In this document: piece by piece, positions 1 to 12,399 of the stretch
Position numbering within the stretch: position 1 is the stretch's first letter
How the letters are laid out: each line of letters starts with the position of its first letter
From: Hippophae tibetana
Taxonomy: Eukaryota > Streptophyta > Magnoliopsida > Rosales > Elaeagnaceae
NCBI GenBank assembly: GCA_037013495.1
Contig: CM072801.1
Location: 19,775,001-19,839,000, forward strand
Direction of reading: 5' to 3'
Length of the DNA: 64,000 nucleotides
Program-made: the position numbers and the translations under genes
The notes under the pieces: model-generated
Database searches by the model: none
What the model saw: the letters and a program-made list of their open reading frames with translations, nothing else
Told to the model about the DNA's origin: nothing

Positions 1-1318
1 CTACTCCCAATGTTTCTAACCATTGAATTTCTAGCACCATATCCAACACACTTAAAGGTATAGAAAAGAAATCTATTTGGAACTTAGTATCTTGTAGATT
101 AATTGTGAGCTCTTCATCTACTCCTTTACATGATAGGTTGTCCCCATTTGCAACTTTGATAACGAATGGTGTTGTAGGCTTAACTGGTAAATGAAGCATT
201 ATAGTTGTCTTTTCACTAACAAAATTATGGGTGGATCCACTATCACTTAAGGCAATCATCTCATGCCTTCCAATCATTGTCTTAATTCTTATGGTTCTAG
301 GTACTGTACACCCAGTTAAAGCGCATAGTGTGATTTTTGGTATATTTTTGGCATCATTTTCCTCAATTGCCGCGAGTTCCTTGGTAGTGTTTTTTATTGC
401 TTCATCCTCTTGGGTAAAGCCTTCTAGGATCAACAATTGTGGTTCTTGACATTTGTGTCCAGGGGTGAACCATTCATTGCAGTTGAAACATAACCCTTGA
501 GCTCTTCGTTTCTGCATTTCATCCCACGACAGTCTTTTGATAGTTAATGGTGTTGTACTTTTGGAAAAAAATTTGATACTCATGGGAGTAGATGTTCGTA
601 ATGTGTTTGGCCGTGCCAATCGTATTTGCCTTATGAGCTAGTCATCCCTCATCCCTGCCAAGCTACTTGCCTCTTTTATAGACAGAGGTTTGAACATTCT
701 GATACCATCAACTACCTCTGATTTCAAACCTCCCATGAATGTACCCACGAGAGCCTTTTGGGTCCATCCATGCACTCTATTTCCCAGTCGTTCAAATTCT
801 TGTTGATAGTCTCTCAACATTCCCGTTTGTCTTACTCGGGATAATGTTTCGTCAAAGTCTTCAGAATTAAAGGCCCCAAAACAAGTCCAAAGTTCGTCTT
901 CAAAAATCTCCCACGAAATTATTCTTTCTTCATCTTGGAAAGACCTACGAAGCCACTACCACTATTGATTGGATTCCCCTTCCAAATGGTAGGAAGCAAA
1001 AGAGAATCTTTATGCGTCAGGGGTGTTTTGGAATTCCAAAAATTGGTTCACACGATTAAACCACTTTGTTGGGTCATCTCTTAAGTAACGAGGAAATTCA
1101 AGCTTCGCTATTTTGGAGGAAACAACCAATCGCCCGTTGTCGTTACCTTCGTGGTGGGAGTTCTCTTGGTTTGCAATCAGAACGTTGGTGAGACGATTGA
1201 GGGTTTCCTCGACATGTCTTAATCTGTCAGTCATGCCGATTTCCATCCTATGCAGCCCTTCTTGCACACCACCCAACCCAGTTTCCAACTACTTAATCCT
1301 TTCCTTGTTGGTGGCCAT
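1..1318 (-). pseudogene. Ty3/gypsy gag-protease, broken, runs off left edge
   Basis: Reading leftwards from an ATG at 1318, the minus strand encodes a retrotransposon gag: a short coiled N-terminal part, the AKLEFPRYLRDDPTKWFNRV segment (about 1100-1020), a central gag piece with FERLGNRVHGWTQKALVGTF (638-820), a zinc knuckle CFNCNEWFTPGHKC at 449-490, and a retropepsin-type aspartic protease with the DSG triad at 236-244 (LSDSGSTHNFVS). Reverse transcriptase would lie beyond base 1. The frame is broken: an in-frame TAG occurs ten codons after the ATG (1289-1291), another stop follows NTPDA near 1010, and further stops flank the central piece. The order gag, zinc knuckle, protease fits Ty3/gypsy (Metaviridae) elements. 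It is a decayed copy, not a host gene. Confidence 0.9.
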
Positions 1319-1327
1319 TGTCAACTT

Positions 1328-1339
1328 GCTCTGATACCA
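1328..1339 (-). other. Primer binding site, initiator tRNA-Met type
   Basis: The minus strand reads TGGTATCAGAGC, the standard complement of the 3' end of plant initiator tRNA-Met that primes reverse transcription. It lies 10 bases upstream of the gag ATG and directly next to the presumed LTR end at 1341, as expected for the gypsy element on its left. Confidence 0.85.
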
Positions 1340-1340
1340 A

Positions 1341-1530
1341 TGATATGTCTCAATCAGTACAAGCAAAATAGACACAAATCTTTGTAAGAAAATTACTTAA
1401 ACTTCGTTAATTTTCTCTATCTCTTTTCATGGTTCATCTTGTTATTTATAATTGAAATCTACACATAAAATAACTAAAAAGAAAGTGGATAGAAATTGAA
1501 AAACAAGTGGTTACATTAAAATAGAAACTA
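1341..1530 (-). repeat. 5' LTR of the left-edge gypsy element (part)
   Basis: The LTR should start (plus sense) at the TG at 1341, just beyond the primer binding site; on the minus strand this is the terminal CA. A TATA-like TATAAATAAC on the minus strand at 1441-1450 is well placed for the U3/R promoter. The far end cannot be set because the second LTR is outside the window; 1530 is only a conservative limit. Confidence 0.55.
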
Positions 1531-2380
1531 AAGTAGATCATGTGACTGATCATACTGGTTGTATTGTGGTCTTGCGTGTGGGAAAACTGAAGTAGATCGT
1601 GTTAGTTATATGTGTACGGGTTGAGTGCCATTGCTTCATTCTTCCTGGTAGTGCGGGTTTGGTTTGGGCGTGCGCTCGGAATGTCTGGGCTTATCAAATT
1701 TATCCAAAACTAATATTAAATTTAGCCACAACTTTGACAATTAGAATGGAACACTACATGCAATCATTATTCTTAGTTGATCCCCAAGTTGCTTGTTGCT
1801 TCTAGAGTTTTCTTTATTTTCAGGAATCAATGTCTGGAATTTGGCTTTAAATTTTCAACTCAACGTGTGAGAATGAATGTTTAATAAAAAGGTGGAAATT
1901 GGGTTGCCTCTGAATCTGGCATATGAAGAAGTATAGTTTTTCTCTGTTCTTAATTCACATTCTAGTGTTGCATTTCTAGGCTGAATGCCTAAGTATGTTT
2001 TATATGGTTTCTTGTTCAGCTCCTCTATCATAGAGAATATTTTGGTTAGTATGTAAAGTTTCTTAAAGTATTTATATCCCAGACAGTAGCTTGGGTAATC
2101 CAAAAATTCCCCAACAATACATGTAGTTTGTAAGTATAAGTTAGTATTTATCTAATATTAATGAATTGAAAGTCATCCAGTTATGTGAGTACAATATGGT
2201 TCTTACTCATTATTGAAACTGAAAAAAAGAGATTGGGCATTTTCTCCTAAGAATCATTTGTAACTTTTTGGACAGGGCTTGCTTTGGAACCACAAAGTAT
2301 TGTCATGCTTGGCTTAAAAATGTGGTATGGATCAACGTTCAGTCTGTTTTTCTTGGAGCAATTGCTCAATTTTGAATTTT
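1531..2380. other. No gene seen; possibly rest of LTR
   Basis: Contains a somewhat GC-richer patch around 1600-1690 and short open frames (for example 1855-2103 minus) without a recognisable domain. The outer part of the gypsy LTR may extend into it. Nothing else is supported. Confidence 0.4.
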
Positions 2381-2571
2381 TCAATTGAGAGTGACCATCT
2401 CTTTCAACAACGGAGGCAACTTTGAATGTTGGCCTCCCCATGCACTAATGCGTATGGCTTTGCATTTGGTTTCAAGCCTATGTCTTGCATTTCTAACAAC
2501 AACTTCTCCACAATGTCAGTTTGCATTCTTTTACTATAAGCATCCATTAGTATGTTATAGGTAGCAGATGT
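2381..2571 (-). pseudogene. PPR protein gene fragment (EMB1006-like)
   Basis: The minus strand from 2571 encodes a pentatricopeptide-repeat unit with TYNILMDAYSKRMQTDIVEK followed by LLLEMQDIGLKPNAKPY, a textbook 35-residue PPR pattern. At about 2437 the frame must change to read GGQHSKLPPLLKEM, which resembles a later repeat of the plastid PPR protein EMB1006 family (recalled, not searched), so several repeats appear to be missing between the two parts. A TGA follows at 2381-2383. This is a short, frameshifted, internally deleted piece with no start or end, so a pseudogene. A copy of about 30 bases near 2573-2603 (GGTATGGATCAGCATTCAGT) recurs with changes near 2323-2353, showing local rearrangement. 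PPR identity is firm; the specific parent is less sure. Confidence 0.65.
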
Positions 2572-2603
2572 TGGTATGGATCAGCATTCAGTATGTTTTT
2601 ACT

Positions 2604-3170
2604 GTAATATTTTAACTTTAAATAGAGTGTGTAAGACATTAAGAATCATATATTGTCCTTGGTGCTTATATCTTCCATTTATGATCTTGCCTCTTATTAT
2701 TATTGTGACATGTCTATTGAAATCTATTTTCATTGGTTAACCTTAGTTAGTAACCTTACTCTTTTTCATTATCTATCCCTTTTTTGTTAAAATTTTAATT
2801 TTTAATTTTTGTTATCTTTTATATTTATATGTTCTTACTTTCTATTAGGACTTTCATAGTAGCTAAGAAGCTGCAAGAGAATTATCCAATGTTTACGGTA
2901 CTACTATAAGCTTTCACCATGAACATTGCTTGTTGTACTATTGGTGCCCTTACAGGCTATCGATTAGACTTTAAATATATTATACCGATATTTGAATATA
3001 TTTAGGTGTTATTATCTATAGAGATGGAATATAACCTTTAGATGCATAATTTTAACTCTACATTTATTGCTATTGAATTGCTATTGTATTGGTGAAATAA
3101 AAAACATTTGTTGCCATTTGTGTAAAACAATATATTTTTAGATTATATTTTCTTTGTTATAATGTTGTCC
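2604..3170. other. Intergenic, no gene seen
   Basis: AT-rich sequence with no open frame of note. The left end of the CACTA-like element ending at 3628 may lie here but I could not identify a matching terminus. Confidence 0.4.
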
Positions 3171-3174
3171 ATAA

Positions 3175-3628
3175 ATATGTTTTAAGACAAAAAATTTGAC
3201 ACAAATAAATTTGGATAAAATATTGTCCCAAAATTGTCAATTTTAGACAACAAAATTGGTCCCAAAAACGTTATTAAGAGAATCATGTATGTTTTAGGGA
3301 AAAATTCATTTCAAATTAGAACAAATTTTTTTTTCGTATAAAATAATTTTTAAGACCAAAACTTTAATTTTTAAAGACAAATATTTTTTAGCAAGCTATC
3401 TATTTTTTTCAAGGACAATCTTATAGAATTTAGGGATAAAAATGTTTGTCCTTAATTCTTTTGTTTTTTTTTTAACAAAGTTGAATTTTGTTTCATTAGA
3501 CTTTCTATGACTCCACTTTGGAACAAAATAAATTGACAATTTTTTTGTCCTTAATTCTCATTTGAGACAAAATCTTGACTTTTAAGGACAAAAATATTTG
3601 TCCCAAAAAACACATTTTTCTTGTAGTG
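3175..3628. mobile_element. CACTA-like transposon right end with subterminal repeats
   Basis: The block ends in CACATTTTTCTTGTAGTG (3611-3628), whose complement starts CACTACAAGAAAA, the conserved terminus of plant CACTA (En/Spm) elements and their short derivatives. Inside it the motif GACAAA/TTTGTCC is repeated many times in both orientations (for example near 3223, 3449, 3549, 3580), like the subterminal transposase-binding repeats of this superfamily. No transposase reading frame is visible, so a non-autonomous or truncated copy. Confidence 0.6.
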
Positions 3629-4953
3629 TAGACTTGAATTTAGACAAACTCTTTCCACACCAAAAGATTTTCTTCTGTAATTGAATATGAAGGTATAAAT
3701 TGAGATTATATGTAATCTTATAGTCAAATTTATTAATTTTTAAAACTAATTTTATATTGTCTCACTTAATTTTTAATAAGATGAGATGATAATATAAACG
3801 TACTAATTAAGATATCTCGTTTTGTCTCTAATGAATCTAATGAGACAAGTAAGAATATCAAAATAATATAAAATATAATATATAATTATTTATAATTTAA
3901 TTTTAATATAAAAAATTATAATAAATCATATGAAATAATATTTAAATAAAATAAGATAAGATTATATCATAAACCTATTAATAACATTAAAAGCAAACAT
4001 AAGATGACAATCACATTCACATCTCTATTTGAATATATTTGAATTTTGTGTTGTTACTATTATTAAATGTGAAAAAAGTATTGTATAATATAAAAATATC
4101 ATAAATATAAATCTAAAAATGGTAAATGTATTAAAAAAACAATGATAATTAATTAATTGATACTATTTGATTGGTGGAATTAATTGAATCCTTAGTTTAC
4201 TAAATATGTTATATTTATTTTCAAACTTAATATTATAAAATAACGTGAATTTACTTATTTTTTTTAAATTAATTAATTCGAAATGAGTCATTAAAAATAA
4301 AGTGAATAAAATACTTAAATTTAAAAACAAATAGACTTAAAGAGTGACATAAAAAAATTAAGTATTTAAAATAATACAATTTACGACTCTTGTATATATT
4401 ATAGATATATCATAATTACTACTGACATAATAGTTTTTCATTTGATATAATTATGTGATTTTGATTGTAGTTACCAATAATACTACGGTACATTACTTAT
4501 GATTTATCATAAATTTGTGACAAATAAATTTACTTACATTTTTAAAAGTAAAATGCCTAGATACTTGCAAGGAAGAAAATATTATAGAGATTTTAATTTT
4601 GTAAAAATATCAAGGATATTATCAATATTAATTAATATTTGAAGAAAATTTACAAAAATTATGAAAATCATTGTAAATGTTTTAAAATATTTTGTAAAAT
4701 TCAATGAATATTAAAATAAATAATAATAAACTAATTTAACTATTTTTTCATTGAAATGATATATTTATGACATATATAACATAATATAAGTAGAATATTT
4801 ATTTAAGAAATATAATTATAAGTTATATAATAGAACTTTAAATGCATGAAGTTACATGCAATACAAACATATATAAATATTTAATTAAAATAACTTTACT
4901 TATATAACACACATCTTACACCTATGAAAACATGAATATAAATAAAGATATAA
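3629..4953. other. AT-rich intergenic, no gene seen
   Basis: Very AT-rich, no open frame or recognisable repeat beyond simple sequence. Confidence 0.5.
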
Positions 4954-5292
4954 TAATTATATGTAGGGGTGTCTAACGGTCCGGTTTTGGTTAAAAAAAT
5001 TTAACCTGATTGGACCGTTTGAAACGGTTTAAAGTAATAAAAACTGGATTGAACCATTTGATTTATAAAATGGTTTGATTCGGTTTGGTTTTCGATTTTT
5101 TTATACATTTAATGAAGAATAATGTGAAATTTTTAATATATTATTAAACTAGTTCGGTCCGGTTCGAACGGTTTAAAATTAGTACAAATCGGACCGGACC
5201 GGATCGTTTGATTTATAAAACCGTTCAATCCGATCCGATTTTACGGTTTGGTCCGATCTGATCTAATTTATGAACACCCATAATTATACGTA
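4954..5292. mobile_element. MITE, GGGTGT termini, 12-bp flanking repeat
   Basis: A 315-bp GC-richer unit (4966-5280) starts GGGGTGTCTA and ends TGAACACCCA, so the ends are imperfect inverted repeats (GGGTGTYNA). It is flanked by TAATTATATGTA (4954-4965) and TAATTATACGTA (5281-5292), 11 of 12 identical, which looks like a target-site duplication. Inside, GGTCCGGTT/ATCCGATCCG/ACGGTTTGG motifs recur in both orientations. The pattern matches common plant non-autonomous DNA elements whose ends read GGGTGT...ACACCC. No coding capacity. Confidence 0.7.
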
Positions 5293-6640
5293 ACACCAAG
5301 TAATAATAATTTTGTCTTGATCTTTTCCTATAATATATTCTCCTGGGTTATTAGAAGCGAAATTTTTATAATAATAAAAAATTGCTAAACCAATATATAA
5401 ACTTAGTTGTGGGAATTGTTGGTTTGAGCATATGCAAGAGGAAGAAAAAATTTATATATATATATAAAACATTCGTGTATATATATATATAAATATTAAA
5501 TTATGTGAAAAAAAATGAAAAATGAAAAAGAATATAATAATTAGATTTTTAATAAAAATTAATATTTTAATTATTATTACAAATAAACCAAAGGGAATCT
5601 TTTCATCTCATATAAAAAAGATATCCAACTTCTTCTTCTTTTTATACATTTTAAAGGATATTTATGATATTTTTAAAATTTTGACAATATTATAAAAAGT
5701 AACAAAAGAAAATTATTCAAATTAATATTTCAGTATTTTTATTAATATATTATTATTTTTATAAATATTTTACTAATATTTTTATATATTATTGATATTT
5801 TGGTTGAAATTTTTTTTTTACTTCATATTAATACCGTATTGCGATTCTATTGATATTTTCACGAATACATCGAAATATATCCTATTTTTTATCCTTAGAT
5901 ACTTGTAATCAAAGATTAAAATGTCAATGATATCTTGATATTATTACGATGTTGTCGTTTTTTTTGCATATCTTAATATCGAAACGTGATATTCATATCT
6001 TTTGATTAAAATGTTAAGAATGTTGCGAAATTATTGATAAAATATCATTTTTATGAAAACAATTTTTTTATCAAAATATCGTGGATATTATAGATATTTT
6101 CGTAAAACTATCAACAAATATAGATAAAATATCATTTTATATTAATTTTATATTTATTATTTTTTTAACTTCTAGATAATATTTTCTTTTTAAGTTTATC
6201 TATCTATATATTTTTTTTATCTTCAATCAAAATATTATTTATTTAAAACAATATTTTATACTTCTTTTCATATAAATACTTTTTATTTATACCTTATTTT
6301 TACATTTAATATATATAGTTCTTTTTTATAATTTAAATTCTATTATATTTTGTGTAAGTTTATCCATTTATAATAATATTAAAAATTATGATATGAAATA
6401 ATTTAACTAATTATTTTATAATATTTTAATTAATTAGTTAATTTAAATTTAACATCATAATTTTTTATATATGTAAAAAATTAGTTTAAAAATATAATTA
6501 ATTGATTATTGTAATATTTTATAAAATTTTAATAGAATTTTCTTAATTTTATTAAAAAAATTTAAAATGATCATAAATAATAATAATATTTTGTTATTTT
6601 ATAAAATTTAATTCTTAATATTTAAATCCATATCTACATT
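5293..6640. other. AT-rich intergenic, TA microsatellites
   Basis: Contains two short (TA)n tracts around 5450-5495 and long A/T runs. No gene seen. The last few hundred bases lead into the promoter of the gene at 6952. Confidence 0.5.
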
Positions 6641-6951
6641 TTAAACATCTATAATGTCACGAGAGCAACGCAATTTCTCGCAATAGTGCATGTCGATAAA
6701 TTCTCATGTTTCATTAAAATGAAAGAAAAATTAGAGACACGGACCCCACTATTATCATCTTCTTCAAATTCCCCACCACAAAACGAATAGGAACAGGCTG
6801 TGACAGAGCTGTGAACACAACATTTTACCTCTCTATACTCTCTCTTCATTAACACAATCCTCCAATATTCATTCTCTCACTTCGTCCTCATAGTCTAGAC
6901 TCCACGAATTCTATTGTTCAGAGCATTCAAAAGAGAAGCTTAACTCTAACC

Positions 6952-7398
6952 ATGCCAACAAACCAAGCACTTCCAGTCTCACAATCTCAAGATCCAAATC
7001 AACAAAGCATTCGAAGAAGGCTCTCTTCTATTTCCTTCAAGATCCAACCCATTTCTTCCCCTGCAGCAGCTTCATGGGCATTTCGTAGATCTAAGTCAGT
7101 TTCTTCTATGGGAGAATATGCTGGAAGTTCCATAAAGAAATGGTGGGATTGGGGTTGGTCTTTGATTCTTTCAAGAAAACCCATTTTTGCTCAAGATCTG
7201 GAAACCAATGATGAAGAAATTAAATTCATAGGGTCCCATAACAGAGGTACTTGGAGACATGTTTTCTATAAGGTCAGATCTGAGTTCAAAAAGCTTGTGG
7301 GTTCTGAAAATGTTGGTCTTCCTCAAACCTACAGGTATAATTCTGCAGATTATTCCAAGAATTTTGATACTGGTATGAAATCCCAGTTCTTGGACTGA
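6952..7398 (+). CDS. Uncharacterised plant protein, 148 aa, single exon
   Basis: A single open frame from ATG 6952 to TGA 7398 with codon use and GC content clearly above the surrounding AT-rich DNA. I do not recognise a named domain. Visible features: an N-terminal Ser/Gln-rich stretch, a basic RRRLSSISFKIQP segment (about residues 22-34), a second basic Ser segment FRRSKSVSSMGEY (44-56), a tryptophan-rich amphipathic stretch KKWWDWGWSLILSRKP (62-77), an acidic patch (ETNDEEIKF), and a C-terminal part with WRHVFYKVRSEFKKLVG and a Tyr/Asn-rich tail. No signal peptide or clear membrane helix, although the Trp segment could bind membrane. The basic RxxS clusters could be phosphorylation sites (inference). 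A pyrimidine-rich leader (CT-rich, 6820-6900) precedes the ATG, whose context is AACC-ATG-CC. I recall similar short proteins in other dicots without known function. Confidence 0.8.
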   Translation: MPTNQALPVSQSQDPNQQSIRRRLSSISFKIQPISSPAAASWAFRRSKSVSSMGEYAGSSIKKWWDWGWSLILSRKPIFAQDLETNDEEIKFIGSHNRGTWRHVFYKVRSEFKKLVGSENVGLPQTYRYNSADYSKNFDTGMKSQFLD

Positions 7399-8235
7399 TC
7401 TGGGTTGTTACAGATTTCCCAAAAGTTTCTGATTTTGATGGAATTGTAAGTGTTTATTAGTCAGATCACAGATGGATTTATGTTCTGTTCATTTATGTCA
7501 TTGTTCTCTTGTCAATGTTCATCCAAAGAATATTAATGGCTGGAAGTAGATTGCTTGTTGATTATTTCTATCATGTGAGATTGTTTTGATTTAATGATAT
7601 TGTAGTAAAAAGAAATATATTTTTATATATATTTATATTCATATCAATTAGTACGTGATTTGGGGAGTTATTCCCATTTGACTCGAGAACTTACAATTGA
7701 AATGAGTATAAATTTGTATGCAAATATGTGTATTTAATATTTCCCTCTTGTAAGAATACCCTGCAAATTGTTCAGATCTCTTGTGGCCATGAAAGAAGCA
7801 TTATTCACGAATTCAAGGCAAAATATGGAATTCAATTGGAAGAAATTGCAGGGTTTTCTGTTCACTGATAATTTGTTAGATGACAGTTGTTAGTAAATAC
7901 AATCATCCTATTATTTTTATTTGATTATGTTCTTTTTTCAATTAAATTTGGAAGTTGTTATTTTTAGATTAATAAAACATTAGTATTATAATTTTATTAA
8001 ACATCTGATACTATTTTTATTTTTTTTGTAATGTAATATACAATTAATTTATTTATTAGCTGTTATTTCTTTCAAGAAATTAATCAGCTGTGTTTTCAGA
8101 ATCCATGCAATGTATTGAATTAAAACTTTTGAGACTTTCCCATTAATTCAGCTGGCACTTGACAGATCGAATGTTCTGTCTGTGGGTTGGTAAGTCTACT
8201 TTTGTTTTCTTCCTTCTTAACCTTCTTTTAGTTAC
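7399..8235. other. 3' UTR and intergenic, no further gene seen
   Basis: The first 200 bases or so are likely the 3' untranslated region of the gene at 6952. No clear open frame follows. Confidence 0.45.
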
Positions 8236-8239
8236 TATT

Positions 8240-8985
8240 TATTGGAGATGATGTAAATAGATTAGATTCGATCGGTGATGGTAGATTTATTTTTTAATCC
8301 GATTTTATCTGTTTTGTTTTGATCTATATGTTAGATGTATCATATCATGTTTTGATCCTATTCGCAACTCGATTCGAATTATTTTGATTATTTCGATTTG
8401 AATTATTTGGATTTTTTTATTTTTTTTTAAAACTAAAACATTATGCCATATATTATATTATATATTTTATAACGATAAATTAAAAATATATTTTATATTG
8501 TATGAAAATATTTTTTTATTATTTTATTTCATATTTATAAGAAATATATTTCCATTCTTATTTAATTTTTTTTATTAATATTATAATAATTAATTTTAAT
8601 GTGAAATTTCAAATAGTGTATAATCTACACATTCATTTAATAAAGTTCTTTAAAAATATTATCTTTATAATACATATAAGAAATAAATAGTTATAAATAT
8701 AATAAGATATGAATTTTGATTTAAAACTTTTATACAATTAGATAGGTTTATGAAAATTACAAGGGAGAGAAAATTAGATTTTTAAAAATGTAAGCAAGAT
8801 TATTTATAATGTAAATTATTTTAAAATAACTAATTGTAAAAATTAAATATATGGAGAAAATATGATTCTTTTATATTAAAAATTATAATTTTAAAAATAT
8901 ATAGATTTATATCGATCCAATTTTACTAAAATTATGGACATTGAGTAGATAGCGTGGGAATCTGGATATTTTGGCATCCCTACCG
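8240..8985. mobile_element. Possible hAT-like non-autonomous element
   Basis: Left part GGAGATGATGTAAAT with following GATTCGATC-type repeats, and a right part ATTTTGGCATCCCTACC whose complement starts GGTAGGGATGCC, weakly resemble the ends of common plant hAT-type elements. The match is imperfect and no target duplication was found, so this is tentative. The interior is AT-rich and non-coding. Confidence 0.3.
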
Positions 8986-9753
8986 TTGATTGAAACCCAA
9001 AATACCATAACTTTAAACTACGGAGTTAAATCTAAATGTCATTTGACCTAGAGATTGGTAAGGAAAAGTATGCTTAAGAGTATTAAATAGAATTATTGAA
9101 TTTGATACCACTTATGTCTTAAATAATGTGGATATATGATGTAATTACGTTATATTTATTGTTTAATATATCGGGCGCATATGTTTTAACCAACTATAAT
9201 CCATAGGAAAGCACAATTTAGGTGAATAGGTTTTTGAACATTTATTAAATGATAAATGTGTGAATTTTTATTTATTTTTGAAATTATATTTAAGATAAAA
9301 ATAATTAATTTATATATTAATTATCTTTTGGTAAAAGAATTAGAATGAAAAATCAAAAGATTTTTAAACTAATTTATTATCGGTTTATAAATTTTCTTAG
9401 TGAAAATTCAAAAAGAGAGAATAAAAAAAATCATAAATATTATAATAATTATATATTATTATACAATTAAAATAAAAAAATTAAATGTTTCTTAAATATT
9501 ATTAAATTTTAATTTATTTTTTAAATTATATCTAATGTAAAAAATATTTGATCTATGTATCAATTATCTTTTTTTGAGATTTTAAAATAGAAAATTAAAA
9601 GACTACTAACATACATATGTATATATTTAAAATTTAAATTCTTTCTTTGTGAAAATTTAAGAGTAAAAATAGAAAGATCCATGATTATTATAACAATTAT
9701 CTATTATTATAAAATTAAAAAAAATTAAAAGTCTTATAATTATGTATTAAATT

Positions 9754-10249
9754 AAGGTGAGTTTGATAACGATTTTGATTATTAATTTATGATTTTTTTA
9801 ATCAATTACATTTGATAACGATTTTTTTATTACAAATTTTATATTTTTAAGGAATTATTACTAAAATAAGAGTAATTAATAATCATTATAAAGAGGAATT
9901 TTTAATTAGATTTTTTTTTCATTTTCATCAAACATATTTTTAGAGTTTAAATAAGTCTTATAAATTTTATATTTATAAATATTGGAAAAAATGATAAAAA
10001 AAACTTAAAAAATTTAAATAATAACCAAAAAAATTATCAAATTTTTATGTTTTTGAAAAATAAATCAAAATATGCTACCAAATAATTTGGGAGTGATTTT
10101 TGATTTTTTTTCTTGAAAATAACTAAGTAAAAATTGTTATCAAAAACATTAGTGACTATTTTTTATAAAGAAAAATCATAAATCACAAAATTATTTATTT
10201 AGTCAAAAATTATAAATTATAAATCTAAATCATTATCAAATACGACTTT
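9754..10249. mobile_element. Fold-back MITE, long imperfect inverted repeats
   Basis: The left end (AAGGTGAGTTTGATAACGAT and onward, about 50 bases) pairs imperfectly with the complement of the right end (AAAGTCGTATTTGATAATGA and onward). The roughly 500-bp AT-rich interior has no reading frame. No unambiguous target duplication could be read. Fits a non-autonomous DNA transposon. Confidence 0.55.
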
Positions 10250-12380
10250 AGCATACTTAAAAAAATTACAATCTACAAAATATTATTAAAAATGTTATAA
10301 AAAGGAAAATAATATTTTTACTTGCTTTTGTAATTTCATAATGCATCTAATATTTTGAAGATTTTAATATTTTTTTCTCCTAATTTTAAATGTTATATAT
10401 ATCAAATGCGTTTAGCTATTAATACATATATTGTATAAAAGTAAAATAATATCAAGATAATTATCTCTTTCATATTTTAATTTGAAATATTATGTATAAC
10501 CATTCATAGTATATAATTATTTTGATGAATATAAAATTTCGGTATTTGAAGCTATAAATGAACTTTTATTTAATTAAATAAATTTTAAAATTATAAAAAT
10601 TATTGAATATCATTGCTATTGTTGATGACTATTTCTCTTAGTATGAGATTAATTATTATTATTATATATATATATTTGTGTTGTTCCCTAGTTTTTAATT
10701 TTATCACTTTATTTTTGATTTTTGAATTTTTTACTTTATTTATTTTTTGAATTTTTGAGTTGATAATATTACAAAATCCATAAAAGTAAAATATCATAAA
10801 TTTAAAATAATAATAATAAAAAATAATTCTTATAAAAGTTTATACATTTTTAATTAAACTTTTGTTGTCATATAAATTTATTATTAATTATAATATTTTA
10901 AATTAAATGTTCTCAGTAGCACATTCTATTTGTTAGTAATACTAAATAGAATAGTGATTTTGAAATCACATATATGGTAGATAATGTGGATATATGATAC
11001 ACTTATCACAATCGGTATTTCATATATTGTGTTAACGTGTATGACTCATATCTTTTGACCAAGTATAACCATTGTGGCTGCAAAATCACTTAAGTAAAGG
11101 TTTTTTTTATCCTTAATTAAATTTTATTAAAATGTAAAGAAGTGTTATATTTATGAGATTTTATGTGGTATAGTGGTGTTATTTCTTTTAACTTATAATA
11201 TATACCATGTGCTAGCTAGTATTCATTGGAGGTAAAACCGAAAGATTTGAAATAAAAAATAAAAATAAAAATAAAAGAATGAAAGATTTAAATCTTAAAA
11301 AAGCTATGAATTTATATAATTATATATATGAAATTAAATGGTTAAAATATGACGTTCATGGGTGCATATAAATTAGGATGAACTATTTGTCCCTCGTCGG
11401 CTGTTTTATATCAGAAAAGAAATTATTGAGTTTTGACCAAACTTTAGGAACCCACGTGCTTGCCATGAACTCACATATAACTCGGGTTTTGTTTTTCTAT
11501 TTTCTAGTAAATGACAAAGCTCGGAAACATGTCATTGAAAAGATCCACATGTGTTCATTTTCAAGCATATAACTCAGAAAATTTTAAATTCAATTCAACG
11601 GAGGAGATTAATTTGAGATATTTAAAGGAAAAAAAAAATGTAGGTATCTTACAAGTTAAAATGACCTTTACAACTTGGGTCCGTGTCTTCGGAAACAAGA
11701 ACATATATGATGAATAGGGAAGTTGGTCAAAGAGGAAATTAACCAAAAATTATTGTAAGAGGTATAAATAAAATTTTAATTATAATATTTATAAATATAT
11801 ATATATATAATTAAACTGTAACTTATTTAAATTTTAAACTTTTGATACTAAATATCTAAAAATAATTTAATAATTTGAACATATTTTATTAAAATAATAT
11901 ATATATATATATATAACACTTTTTCCAAAATTAAAATAAAAAATAATTAAAAAATAATTAATTTTATATAATATATATAGTGTTTCTTCATAATATATAA
12001 ATTTGACATTTGCCCCTATTTATATTTATTTTTAATAAGATATTATATTTATGTTATATATCAATACAAAATAAAAAAGAAAAAAATATATTTTTAAAGG
12101 ATGAAGGGAATGGGAAGTCAAAAAAAATGAACGTTTTAATTTCATTATTTTCAACCAGGTCATTTTAGACCCATGACTTTGAAAAATATGCACTTTAGTT
12201 GTACAAGTACAAAATCAAAGAACTTATGTGTACACTTTTAAGATTAAAGTATATATATTTTTTAAAATTATAGAATTAAAATGTTCTAGTTGAAAATTAC
12301 AAGACTAATGCTCTCAATTGACTAGATCACTTTTGTTTGTCTCATTTTAAAAAATAAATAAATAAATAAAGAGTAGCAGT
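10250..12380. other. AT-rich intergenic, no gene seen
   Basis: Contains (TA)n tracts near 10660, 11795 and 11897-11918. Short open frames at 11378-11746 overlap on both strands and show no domain; not called. Confidence 0.45.
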
Positions 12381-12399
12381 GATCACCTCTAAGGAAGGG

